Assembly (NCBI GenBank): GCA_039707655.1
Contig: CM077667.1
Coordinates: 417,241,409-417,305,408, forward strand
Length of the DNA stretch: 64,000 nt
Source of the DNA: Elymus sibiricus
Lineage: Eukaryota; Streptophyta; Magnoliopsida; Poales; Poaceae
Direction: 5' to 3'
In this document: in pieces, positions 46,027-56,609 of the stretch
How positions within the stretch are numbered: position 1 is the stretch's first letter
Layout of the letters: each line of letters begins with the position of its first letter
Position numbers and translations under genes: made by a program
The notes under the pieces: generated by a model
The model's database searches: none
What the model saw: the letters and a program-made list of their open reading frames with translations, nothing else
Told to the model about the DNA's origin: nothing

Positions 46027-47046
46027 TCACCACTGTTGGTTTGGATGATAATCATAGTGGTAGCTAGTAGGGGCGTTCCTTGCTGCCTCCTCAGCTAAGC
46101 GAGCAGCCTTCGCTGCTGCGTTGTACTCCCGTACCTCGTCCTCGAAAATGTAATGTCTTTGTTTGCTCTGAAAATCAAAGAGGACATGTGCGGGCAACAA
46201 AACATAGATAGGATCATATTTGTTAAATATCAAGTTATACTCGTAACCCTGAGAATTGTCCTTAATAAAATGGTGACGCCGCATGGCTTCAAAATATAAA
46301 TATCTTTCAAGCAGCATGGGGTCATTAAGAGTAGGTGAGACTCTCAGTTTTACAGCTACGCGGGAGGCATAAATTCCTCCATACAAATCACCGTTACCCG
46401 CGTTAAGGTGCAGCCTATGGGCAACAATTGCCCCCAAATTATATTGTTTATTACCAGTCAAAGCAGTGTGAATAATGCTCAGGTCAGGAGCGCATAGCAC
46501 ACTACAATCTTGCTTCCCCACAATACATTTCCCATTAAACAATGCAAAGTAGCGAATAGAGGGAAATTGGATACTTTTCATTCTAGCTTGAGTCACTCCC
46601 CTATCCTCTCCAACGCAAAGGCTCTCAAGGAACATATTATGATCAGATTTTTGTGGTTTGTCAAGTGAGCTCCAATATGGAAGTTTGCACGCATCACAAA
46701 ATTCCTCTAGAGTCATACTATAAGATTTATCATAAAGATCAAACAACACTCTAGAAGTATGAGGGTGATATTGAAACCTTTGCGTGAATGAACGGGTGAG
46801 ATCGTAGTGTTGGGTGCACTTATCTATGAGGAAGTCGGTGAGGTCGGTGTTGTAAATGTACTGATCAAATTCCTCCTTGATGCCTGCACCTCTCATAAAC
46901 TCATCACATGGCCAACGACATGATTTAGCATCGACCATGTCTACCATGCTTATTTTGGGTTCAACATAAGCTTGCCGTACCGAGCCCTCGCTCGACGTCT
47001 CACCCGAAGAACACCTTCTTGAAGAACTCCTCCTAAAGAGATTCAT
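46027..47046 (-). CDS. Athila-ORF1-like retrotransposon protein of element C
   Basis: An intact 339-codon frame on the minus strand with the pattern of plant Athila ORF-1-type proteins: a Ser/Arg-rich start (MNLFRRSSSRR), then FQYHPHTSRVLFDLYDKSYS, MTLEEFCDACKLPYW, SIRYFALFNGKCIVGKQDC, NLGAIVAHRLHLNAGNGDLY and GGIYASRVA, and an Ala-rich tail. In such elements this ORF sits between pol and the 3' LTR. Its function is unknown; envelope-like roles have been discussed for Athila, but no membrane segment is evident here. It ends 22 bp before the purine tract. It has stayed open although gag-pol is broken, which suggests recent activity of the family. It is not a host gene. Confidence 0.75.
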   Translation of the reverse strand: MNLFRRSSSRRCSSGETSSEGSVRQAYVEPKISMVDMVDAKSCRWPCDEFMRGAGIKEEFDQYIYNTDLTDFLIDKCTQHYDLTRSFTQRFQYHPHTSRVLFDLYDKSYSMTLEEFCDACKLPYWSSLDKPQKSDHNMFLESLCVGEDRGVTQARMKSIQFPSIRYFALFNGKCIVGKQDCSVLCAPDLSIIHTALTGNKQYNLGAIVAHRLHLNAGNGDLYGGIYASRVAVKLRVSPTLNDPMLLERYLYFEAMRRHHFIKDNSQGYEYNLIFNKYDPIYVLLPAHVLFDFQSKQRHYIFEDEVREYNAAAKAARLAEEAARNAPTSYHYDYHPNQQW

Positions 47047-47840
47047 TTTCCTAAGACAAATTTCTACAAAATTTGGGCCACAAAATTATGTCAATAAAAC
47101 TTTGCAAGATTGGTAGCAACTACTCATATATGTGCCTAGAGGCCATATCAAGCATTCATACTACTTGGAACTTAGAGAATTCAACATGCAAGCTCATTTT
47201 CAGTAGCACCAAGTACAACAAAATATGCAAAATATAAACCACTGAAGCAAAAACTAATTGGAAGAATGGAGGAGTCACATACCAAGGAGCACTTCCTCAA
47301 AACAGTTTCGGGAACGGAATTCCGAGCAAAGAGATCGAAAATCCTAGGTTTGGGAGCAAGAACACGGGAGAGAGAGAGAGAGAGAGTGACTACGAATTTT
47401 TGCTGGAGGTAGAAGGCATGGGCTGAATAGATAAGGCAGGAGCCCATGTGGGGCCCACAAGCTACCAGGGCGTGCCCAGGGGGTGGGCGCACCCTGTTGG
47501 CTTGTGGCCCACAGGTGCACCTCCCTGATGTGTTTTCAGCATCGATTTTTTTTATTTCTGAGACTTTTTATTTCTGGGTCATTTTTATTGCACGGGAAAT
47601 TCAGAAAACCGGGAACGCATGGCATTTTATTTTGTTTAACTAAAAATAACAGAGAGTAAACTAATGATACAGAGAGTTGTGCTTACTAAATTCATCAACC
47701 CCATGTCTTTCAAAAATGATCCATTAATAAGGTTGATCAAGTCTTATTAGTATATGTTCCGATTAACATGAAACCGAAGAATTTTCGTCTAACACTAAGT
47801 TACCTCAATGGGCATTTGCATGTCCCCAACAATAAGAATA
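47047..47840 (-). other. Non-coding interior of element C
   Basis: AT-rich DNA with a GC-rich patch at about 47430-47520 (GGGCCCACAAG, GGGGGTGGGCGC). Frames at 47181-47643 are not supported. RT and integrase would be expected about here in a complete element. Confidence 0.5.
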
Positions 47841-47849
47841 TCATATTTC

Positions 47850-49106
47850 TTCTTGACAGTAGGGAGAGGAAATTTAAACCCTCCAATAGTGACTATGCAA
47901 TTGGCTCAATGGTATTAATATTATTCACATAAGGTTGCTTCTTCGGAAAGTGCACCGTATGTTATTTACCATTAAAATGAAAAGTAACCTTGCTCTTGTT
48001 GCAATCAAGAACAACCCTGGAGTATTTAAAAAGGGTCTACTAAGGATAATCGACATGTTGTCGTCCTCGGGCATCTCAAGAATAACAAAGTATGTCAAGA
48101 TAGTAACATTTGCAACCACAACAGGAACATCCTCACAAATTCCAGATGGCTGTGGATTTATCAGCCATTTGCAAAGATATCTTAGTAGGTGTAAGCTTAT
48201 TCAAATCAATTCTTTTCTATAAAGAGAAAGGCATAACACTAACACTGGCTCCTAGATCACATGAAGCAGTTTTAACATAATTTTGTTTAATGGAGCAATG
48301 TATTGTGGGTATACCCGGATCTCCCAACTTCTTAGGCACTCCACCATAACAAGAATAATTAGCAAGCATGGTGGCAATTTCAGTTCAGGTATCTTTCTTT
48401 TGTTGGTAATAATGTCCTTCATATATTTAGCATATGGAGGCATCTTCAAAATATCAGTCAAGCAAGTGCGCAAAAAGATAGGTCTAATCATTTCAGCAAA
48501 GCGTTCAAACTCTTCCTCATCCTCACTCTTAGAAGGCTTACGAGGGAATGACATGGGTTTCTGATCCCATGCCTCTCTTTCTCTTCCATGTTTCCTAGCA
48601 ACAAAGTCTTTTTTATCATAACGCTTGTTTTTAGGATGTGGGTTATCAAGGTTTTCAGCAGGTTCTATTTCCACATCATTTTCATGTTCCTTATTACTCT
48701 CTGGCGGAGCATCTACGTGAGCATCATTATTATCATTATCATTTTCATTATCACTAGGTGAATGTTCACTACCAGACTGTGTCTCGGCATCAGAAAAGAA
48801 ACATCATTATGATTCTCAACAGGTTTTTCTATAACAGGTTCACTAGAAGCATGCATAGTCCTATCATTTTTCTTTTCCTTTTCTTCCTAGGTGGACTAGG
48901 TGCATCATCATTAATTCTCTAAGAATCCTGTTCAATTCTTTTAGGGCGACCTTCAGGATAAAGGGGTTCCCGAGTCATTCTACCCCTTCTAGTCATTACT
49001 CTAACGACATAATCATTCATGTTGTCATTTAATTCAGCAAGCAAAACATTTTGTGACTCAGCAACTTGGTCTAGTTGAGTGTGAACCATAGAAGCATGTT
49101 TACCCA
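47850..49106 (-). pseudogene. Element C gag C-terminal part and protease remnant
   Basis: Minus-strand pieces: KHASMVHTQLDQVAESQNVL and the DYVVRVMTRRGRM block (49100-48920), then a 140-codon piece at 48674-48252 (MSFPRKPSKSEDEEEFERFA, FLRTCLTDILKMPPYAKYMK). Next is the protease end near 48119-47925 with VILEMPEDDNMSIILSRPFL followed by a frameshift. These are the usual motifs of Triticeae gypsy gag-pro. The N-terminal gag part is at 63308-64000, beyond the insertion of element B. Stops and shifts make it non-functional. Confidence 0.75.
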
Positions 49107-49114
49107 TGATACGT
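49107..49114 (+). repeat. First 8 bp of element B 5' LTR
   Basis: TGATACGT follows the target copy ACCCA of element C. Its last five bases, TACGT, are the left target copy of element A. The LTR resumes at 56610/56615. Confidence 0.72.
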
Positions 49115-50796
49115 TGATACGTCTCCAACGTATCGATAATTTATCAAGTATTCATGCCATATTCACTTATGTTTACAATAATTTTATATGGTTTTGATGC
49201 ACTTTATATGATTTATTTAGAACTAACCCAGACTGACGCTGTTTTCAGCAGAATTACCGTGGTGTTGTTTTTGTGCAGAAAAGGAAAGTTCTCGGAATCG
49301 CCCGAAACTTTTTGGTGATTTTTTCTGGACCAAATAAGCAATATTGGAGCGAAGAACCACCGGAGAAGAGCCACGAGGTGGGCACAACCCACCAGGGCGC
49401 GCCAGAGGGCCCAGGCACGCCCTGATGTATCGTGCCCTCCTTATGGCCCATCTTGGCGTGAAGCCGACGCCCAAAAATCCTATAAATATAGAAACCATCA
49501 GAAATAACCCTAGACTTTCCGCTCCGCCGCCGCAACTCTCTGTATCGATGAAAAACCAATCTGGAGATGTTCCAGTACCCTACCGGAGAGGGGAATCCAT
49601 CTCCGGTGGCCATCTTAATCATCCCGGCGGAGGCCATGATGAGGAGGGAGTAGTCCACCCTCGGGGCTGAGGGTATGTACCAGTAGCTATGTGTTCAATC
49701 TCTCTCTCTCTCGTGTTCTTGAGATGTCACGATCTTGATGTATCACGGGCTCTGTTAATATAGTCGGATCATATGATGTTATTCCCTTGCTATCTTGTTG
49801 TGATGCATTGAATCTTTCCCTTTGAGATCTCGTTATGTTGGATTGAATATTGGATTTGAGAACACTTGATATATGTCTTGCATGCGGATACCCGTAGTGA
49901 CAATGGGGTATTCTATTGATCCACTTGATATATGTTTTGGTACTCAACTTGCGGATTCCCGAGGTGACATTGGGGTAATCTATGCATAGGGGTTGATACA
50001 CGTTCTTTTTCTACTTTCTCTGATAGAAATCTTGGGGTACTCTTTGAGGTTCTTTGTGTTGGATTGAGTATTATGAATCTGAAATTGTTTGATGCGTATC
50101 GTATAATTAACTCATGGATACTTGTGGTGACATTGGAGTATCTAGGTGACATTAGAGTTGGTTGATGCGTATCATATGGTGTTATCTAGTACGAACTCTT
50201 AGATAGATCGATCGGAAAGGATAACTTGATGTTATCTTAGTACGAACTCTTGGATAGATCGATCGGAAAGAATAACTTTAAGGTGGTTTTGTACCCTACA
50301 AACAATTTCTTCTTATGTTCTCCGCTAGATAAGAACTTTGGAATGATTCTTCGTTGCGCATTGAGGGATGGTTATGAGATCCAATTATATTAGCATTGTT
50401 GAGAGATTGCACTAGCGAAAGTACGGACCCTAGGCCTTGTTTTCAAGCATTGCAATACCGTTTGTGCTCACTTTTGTTACTTGCTACCTTGCTGTTTTTA
50501 TATTTTCAGATTACAAAAACCTTTATCTACCATCCATATTGCACTTGTATCACCATCTCTTCGCCGAACTAGTGCACCTATACAATTTGACATTGTATTG
50601 GGTGTGTTGGGGACACAAGAGATTTCTTGTATTTGATATAAGGGTTGTTTGAGAGAGACCATTTTCATCCTACACCTCCCACGGATTGATAAACCTTAGG
50701 TCATCCACTTGAGGGGAAATTGCTATTGTCCTACAAAACTCTGCGCTTGGAGGCCCAACACGAGTCTACAAGAATAAAGTTGCGTAGTAGACATCA
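49115..50796 (+). repeat. 5' LTR of element A (1682 bp)
   Basis: Starts TGATACGTCTCCAACG and ends GTAGACATCA. The pair with 54925-56609 is nearly identical. It contains TATAAATA at about 49483-49490, a likely LTR promoter box (also in the 3' copy). Duplicated frames in both LTRs are not genes. Confidence 0.88.
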
Positions 50797-50806
50797 AGCT
50801 CTTTTC

Positions 50807-50824
50807 TGGCGCCGTTGCCCGGGA
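50807..50824 (+). other. Primer-binding site of element A (tRNA-Asp)
   Basis: TGGCGCCGTTGCCCGGGA, with one mismatch to the tRNA-Asp complement. It starts 10 bp after the LTR end. Confidence 0.82.
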
Positions 50825-50918
50825 GGTGAGTGCTTGAAGGTATATCTTTAGATCTTGCAATTAAATCTTTTAGTTTCTTGTTTTTCACTAGTTTGGTTTA
50901 TAAAAGAAAACTAAAAAA

Positions 50919-51704
50919 ATGGAATTGAGGTGGCCTCATATTATTCGTCTTTATAATGTCTTTCGTGAAAATAAGGAGTCAGAAAATTGTTATCGATTGG
51001 TAGAGGAAGAAATTATGAAAATACTTAATGAGAATTCCTTGTATGATGAGGATTGTAATGTTGCTAGTATGAATTCTCTGAATATCCATGATGCTAATGA
51101 CATGCAAAGCCACAAGCTTGGGGATGCTATGTTTGATGAAGATGATATTTTTAGTCCCCCAAGTTTTGATGAGCAAATTTATTATGATGATGACATGCCT
51201 CCTATCTATGATGATTATGATGATGACGACATGTATGCTATAAAGAGTGATAGTAACCATGAAACTTGTCATCATGATTTTAATATTGAATGTGGTTATG
51301 TCAATCAAGTGTCTCATGATAGTTATTTTGTTGAGTTTGCTCCCACTACCATGGATGAAAAGGAATATGCTTATGTGGAGAGTAATAAATTTTCTATGCT
51401 TGTGGATCATGAAAAGGATGATTTATGTGATAGTTATATTGTTGAATTCCTTCATGATGCTACTGAAATTTATTATGAGGGAGGAACATATGCTTGTAGG
51501 AATTGCAATAATATCAAGTTTCCTCCCTATGTGTTCAAAGTTTTGAAGTTATGCTTGTTTTGCCTTCCTATGCTAGTTGATTCTTGCTCCCATAAATTGC
51601 TTGCTCACAAAATCCCTATGCATAGGAAGTGGGTTAGACTTAAATGTGCTCACCATGTGATTCATGATGCTCTTTTGCATGTTTCAACTACTATTCTTAT
51701 ATGA
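50919..51704 (+). CDS. Orphan acidic ORF of element A (261 aa), function unknown
   Basis: An open frame of 261 codons placed where gag starts, with ATG at 50919 after an A-rich leader. It is not gag-like. After a basic/aromatic start (MELRWPHIIRLYNVFREN) come acidic Asp/Tyr-rich runs at about residues 75-110 (EDDIFSPPSFDEQIYYDD, YDDYDDDDMYA). A DSYIVEFLHDATEIYYEGG block follows, then a Cys-X2-Cys (ACRNC), a hydrophobic stretch (FKVLKLCLFCLPMLV) and a basic MHRKWVRLK block near the end. Closely similar frames appear in other Triticeae elements from memory, so it is a family feature rather than a host gene. No enzyme motif is seen. Confidence 0.65.
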   Translation: MELRWPHIIRLYNVFRENKESENCYRLVEEEIMKILNENSLYDEDCNVASMNSLNIHDANDMQSHKLGDAMFDEDDIFSPPSFDEQIYYDDDMPPIYDDYDDDDMYAIKSDSNHETCHHDFNIECGYVNQVSHDSYFVEFAPTTMDEKEYAYVESNKFSMLVDHEKDDLCDSYIVEFLHDATEIYYEGGTYACRNCNNIKFPPYVFKVLKLCLFCLPMLVDSCSHKLLAHKIPMHRKWVRLKCAHHVIHDALLHVSTTILI

Positions 51705-54700
51705 GCATCATTGAAATCATCATGCCTAGCTAAAAGGCTTTAAAGAAAAGCGCTTGTTGGGAGACAACCCAACACTGTTCCTTTCTGTTTTTGTGTGTTA
51801 ACATGATTAAGCTAATGTATTAATCATGTTTTGTGCCTTTTATTTCAATAAAGTGCCAAGTAAAGCCTTTGGGATAACTCACAAGATGAGTGGAATTGAT
51901 GCTGAACCAAAACAGAAACTTTTGCCTCCAGTAAAGAATTTCTCTGATTTTACTGGAGCATGATAATGATATGAAATTTTTACACGGTCGTGATATACAA
52001 ATTCTTCAGGTTGTCCTAATGTTTCAGATTTTTAGAGACAGGTAAGTATGGTTACACTACAGATCTTCACAGACTGTTCTATTTTTGACAGATTCTGTTT
52101 TGGATGCATAGTTTGCTTGTTTTAGTGTTTCCATAGCTTATATTATTGGTATAAATTATGGGAATGGTATAATACAGTAGGTATCATGTGGGAACAATTA
52201 TGAATCTTGTCTTGACAGTACCTAAGTGAATGATCTATCTTTATTATACTAACCCATCTCACGAAGTTCCGTTAAGTTTTGTGTGATTGAAGTTTTCAAG
52301 TTTTGGGTGAGACACCGATATGAGGAGAATAAGGAGTGACAAGAACCTAAGCTTGGGGATGCCCAAGGCACCCCCAAGGTAATTTCCAAGGAAGACTCAA
52401 GCGCATAAGCTTGGGGATGCCCCGGAAGGCATCCCCTCTTTCGTCTTCAACATTATCGGTATATCTTACTTAGAGCTATATTTGTATTCGTCACATAATA
52501 TGAGTTTTGCTTGGAGCATCATTTTATTTTGTTTTTTCTGTGTTAGGTGTTATTTATAATCTTATTTTTCAATAAAAAGTTCCAAGAATTGCCTAGGGAT
52601 GCTTGCATTGCATGTTTGATGTGTGCTGTGTAAAAACAGAAACTTTTGCTGTAGTGTTTGAATTTTCATATTTTAATAAAACGTGTAAAGTTTCTGAAAT
52701 TTTTACACAGTGTTGTCATATAAATTATTTATCTTGTCCTAAATTTTCATAATTTTTTGAGTTACAGAAGTACACTGGTTTAGCAGATTGCTACAGACTG
52801 TTCTGTTTGGACAGATTGCTGTCATAGTTTTGTTATCTACTTATTCTATAGTTTCCATATCCTATATTGGTAGATATAAATTGTGAAAATGATAGTATAC
52901 AGTAGATAATGTTTGGAAATTGTTATGCAACTTGTCTTGGCAGTACATGCAGTGTTGATTTATTCTTATGTGTACTAACCTATCTCACGAGTTCTTTTTG
53001 AGTTTTGTGTGGATGAAGTTTTTGAGGCTTAGGTGAAACCGGGATATGAGAGGATTGAACGAGATACAAAAGCTCAAGCTTGTGGATGCCCAAGGCAACC
53101 CAAGTAAATATTTCAAGAAGTCTCAAGTATCTAAGCTTGGGGCATCCCACCTCTCTTCATCAACAATTATCGGTTAGCCTATGTTGAGCCTAAATTTTTA
53201 TTTGTTCACATGATGCGTGCTATTCTTGAAGTGCTATTTTTCTTTTGCTTGCTGTTTAATAAAATACTCAGATCTGAAAATATTTATTGAGAGAGAGAGC
53301 CCTCACATAGCTACTTGATTGTTTACCTACTCATTGATCTTCACTTATATCTTTTGAGAGTAGTTTGATGTTTACTCTTGTGCTTCACTTATATCCTATG
53401 AGTAAATTGTGAATGAATTGAATATCATAAATATGAAATTATCAATGTGCTTTATGCTTAGTAGTATCTTCACATCTGGTTTAGAAAGTAAAATCTATTG
53501 AAGTTTGACAATCACAATATTGGTCATACAAGCAATTCGTGAATTATTAGTATAAGGAAGAGAACTTTCACAGACAAATATATTATCTTGGACATCTTCT
53601 ATGATTGTGAATACCCATTAATTATTTTCAAACTTGAGCAAATTAGTTGAAGTTGGACAAGGAAGACAACGTAATGAGTTATGGTTGTGTATATTTGCAT
53701 AGAAGTTATATTGTTATGGATCCTCCAACATGTGGTGCTTGTTTAGAACCTTTTGCTAGCCAACACTTCATACTAAGTAGAGATACTACTTGTGCATCCA
53801 AATCCTTGAGCCAAGTTTCTTTCATAAGAGTCCACCATACCTACCTATATATGGTATTTCACTGTCATTCCAAGTAAATTTGCATGTGCCACCTCTAAAC
53901 ATTCAAATAAACATCTGTTTTGTGTGCCTGGACCGCTCATGGAGCGACGGGGGGCGGTCAGTATCTTCCATGTTAAGCGGGTTATTCTCATGATGAGTGT
54001 TTATTCACTCATCCTTGCACGAGAGGGGCGGTAATAGGGATTCCCAGTACCAAAAACAAAAAAATACAAATAATTAAACAAAACTCCCCCAGGAATGTTG
54101 TTGGTATGGACGGTACCCGTGGATTCGGCTAGCCGTGGAGTGTGTTTGTTGGTGGAGGGGGAGTAAACCTTTACTTTTACCGCTTGGGAACCGCCGCTAA
54201 TGTGTTTAACATGGAAGATATTGATAACTCTTGGTCGTAACGTTGACAGGAAGGGTGCACCTCCCAAAATTATATTTATCTCTGATTTAAGCTTTGAGCT
54301 CTGGCACCTTTGCAAATCCTTGCTTCCCTCTGCGAAGGGACAATCTATTTACTTTCATGTTATTTACTATTCATGTTGAGTCAACTTCTTATTCCAACCT
54401 ACATCTATTAGTTGGCAAGCATCATGTGGTGGGGAAAGGTCCAAACATATATATCCACTCAAATATATTTGATCATGATTCATTATTGTTGACAATTATC
54501 TTTATGATAAGTATGTTGCGAGCCAAAACATTAAGCCCCTATCTTTCTCTGTGTTCGATGGATGACATTTGTTCTAAAAATATGCTTTGAGTACTAGCAA
54601 TCATAGAAGACTATATGATGATTGAGTGTGTGGAGCACTTACTTAGACTTTGTTGAGAATAAGTTGAATTGCAATTGTTTGGTGACTAAGAACATAGGTT

Positions 54701-54910
54701 GTTAAGTTTTAAGAGAATTCATTGTTTGAACCATAACATGTGAATTGGTTGCTACTTTATCATGATGATTTTTTATGAGAAAAAGTTGTTGTTATGATGT
54801 TAGAAAAAGTGGTTGAAATTATTATTGATCAAACTTATGCACTATGCTAGCATTCACACTTCATAAATTATTTCTTTTATCATTTACCTACTCGAGGACG
54901 AGTAGGAATT
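51705..54910 (+). repeat. Non-coding interior of element A, with an internal tandem duplication
   Basis: No pol. About 51880-52560 and 52600-53230 are two diverged copies of one ~650-700 bp unit, each with ACAGAAACTTTTGC, a GTTTTGTGTG-type block, and repeated AAGCTTGGGGATGCC boxes (near 52351, 52409 and 53080-53150). The segment 53880-54910 matches element B near 60840-61720. Frames at 53647-54590 are not supported. Confidence 0.72.
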
Positions 54911-54924
54911 AAGCTTGGGGATGC
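54911..54924 (+). other. Polypurine tract of element A
   Basis: AAGCTTGGGGATGC directly before the 3' LTR at 54925. The same string precedes the 3' LTR of B. Confidence 0.7.
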
Positions 54925-56609
54925 TGATACGTCTCCAACGTATCGATAATTTATGAAGTATTCATGCCATATTCACCTATGTTTACAATAATTTTATATG
55001 GTTTTGATGCACTTTATATGATTTATTTCGAACTAACCCGGACTGATGCTGTTTTCAGCAGAATTACCGTGGTGTTGTTTTTGTGCAGAAAATGAAAGTT
55101 CTCGGAATCGCCCGAAACTTTTTGGTGATTTTTTCTGGACCAAATAAGCAATATTGGAGCGAAGAACCATCGGAGAAGAGCCACGAGGTGGGCACTACCC
55201 ACCAGGGCGCGCCAGAGGGCCCAGGCGCGCCCTGGTGTATCGTGCCCTCCTCGTGGCCCATCTTGGCGTGAAACCGACGCCCAAAAATCCTATAAATATA
55301 GAAACCATCAGAAATAACCCTAGACTTTCCGCTCCGCCGCCACAACTCTCTGTATCGACGAAAAACCAATCTGGAGACGTTCTAGTACCCTACCGGAGAG
55401 GGGAATCCATCTCCGGTGGCCATCTTCATCATCCCGACGGAGGCCATGATGAGGAGGGAGTAGTCCACCCTCGGGGCTGAGGGTATGTACCAGTAGCTAT
55501 GTGTTCAATCTCTCTCTCTCTCTCGTGTTCTTGAGATGTCACGATCTTGATGTATCACGGGCTTTGTTAATATAGTCAGATCATATGATGTTATTCCCTT
55601 GCTATCTTGTTGTGATGAATTGAATCTTTCCCTTTGAGATCTCGTTATGTTGGATTGAATATTGGATTTGAGAACACTTGATATATGTCTTGCATGCGGA
55701 TACCCATAGTGACAATGGGGTATTCTATTGATACACTTGATATATGTTTTGGTACTCAACTTGCGGATTCCCGAGGTGACATTGGGGTAATCTATGCATA
55801 GGGGTTGATACACGTTCTTTTCCTACTTTCTCTGATAGAAATCTTGGGGTACTCTTTGAGGTTCTTTGTGTTGGATTGAGTATTATGAATCTGAAATTGT
55901 TTGATGCGTATCGTATAATTAACTCATGGATACTTGTGGTGACATTGGAGTATCTAGGTGACATTAGAGTTGGTTGATGCGTATCATATGGTGTTATTCT
56001 AGTACGAACTCTTAGATAGATCGATCAGAATGGATAACTTGATGTTATCTTAGTACGAACTCTTGGATAGATCGATCGGAAAGAATAACTTTAAGGTGGT
56101 TTCGTACCCTACAAACAATTTCTTCTTATGTTCTCCACTAGATAAGAACTTTGGAGTGATTCTTCGTTGCGCATTAAGGGATGGTTATGTGATCCAATTA
56201 TATTAGCATTGTTGAGAGATTGCACTAGCGAAAGTACGGACCCTAGGCCTTGTTTTCAAGCATTGCAATACCGTTTGTGCTCACTTTTGTTACTTGCTAC
56301 CTTGCTGTTTTTATATTTTCAGATTACAAAAACCTTTATCTACCATCCATATTGCACTTGTATCACCATCTCTTCGCCGAACTAGTGCACCTATACAATT
56401 TGACATTGTATTGGGTGTGTTGGGGACACAAGAGATTTCTTGTATTTGATTGCAGGGTTGTTTGAGAGAGACCATCTTCATCCTACACCTCCCACGGATT
56501 GATAAACCTTAGGTCATCCACTTGAGGGAAAATTGCTACTGTCCTACAAAACTCTGCACTTGGAGGCCCAACACGAGTCTACAAGAATAAAGTTGCGTAG
56601 TAGACATCA
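54925..56609 (+). repeat. 3' LTR of element A (1685 bp)
   Basis: Same ends as the 5' LTR, followed by the target copy TACGT and then the rest of element B's LTR. Confidence 0.88.

Larger units (their letters stand above)
44390..49106 (-). mobile_element. Gypsy element C, 3' part (continues at 63308-64000)
   Basis: On the minus strand: gag C-terminal part (49106-48250), protease remnant (about 48150-47850), an Athila-ORF1-like gene (47046-46027), purine tract (about 46005-45991) and 3' LTR (about 45990-44390). Its gag is interrupted at 49106/63308 by element B, with target copies ACCCA (49102-49106) and ACCTA (63308-63312). RT, RNase H and integrase are missing between protease and the last ORF. 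Confidence 0.8.
49115..56609 (+). mobile_element. Gypsy element A: complete, non-autonomous, nested in element B
   Basis: 5' LTR 49115-50796, primer site 50807-50824, one ORF at 50919-51704, about 3.2 kb of non-coding interior, purine tract before 54925, 3' LTR 54925-56609. The target duplication TACGT is seen at 49110-49114 and 56610-56614. The LTRs differ by about 2 % by eye plus a few indels, so the insertion is recent (under about 1 million years). There is no pol. Family of the Sabrina/WHAM type by its ends, name uncertain. Confidence 0.88.

Noticed and set aside
49254..49658. 134-codon minus frame, repeated at 55064-55369
   Set aside because: Present in both LTRs of element A; it follows the LTR duplication and shows no domain.
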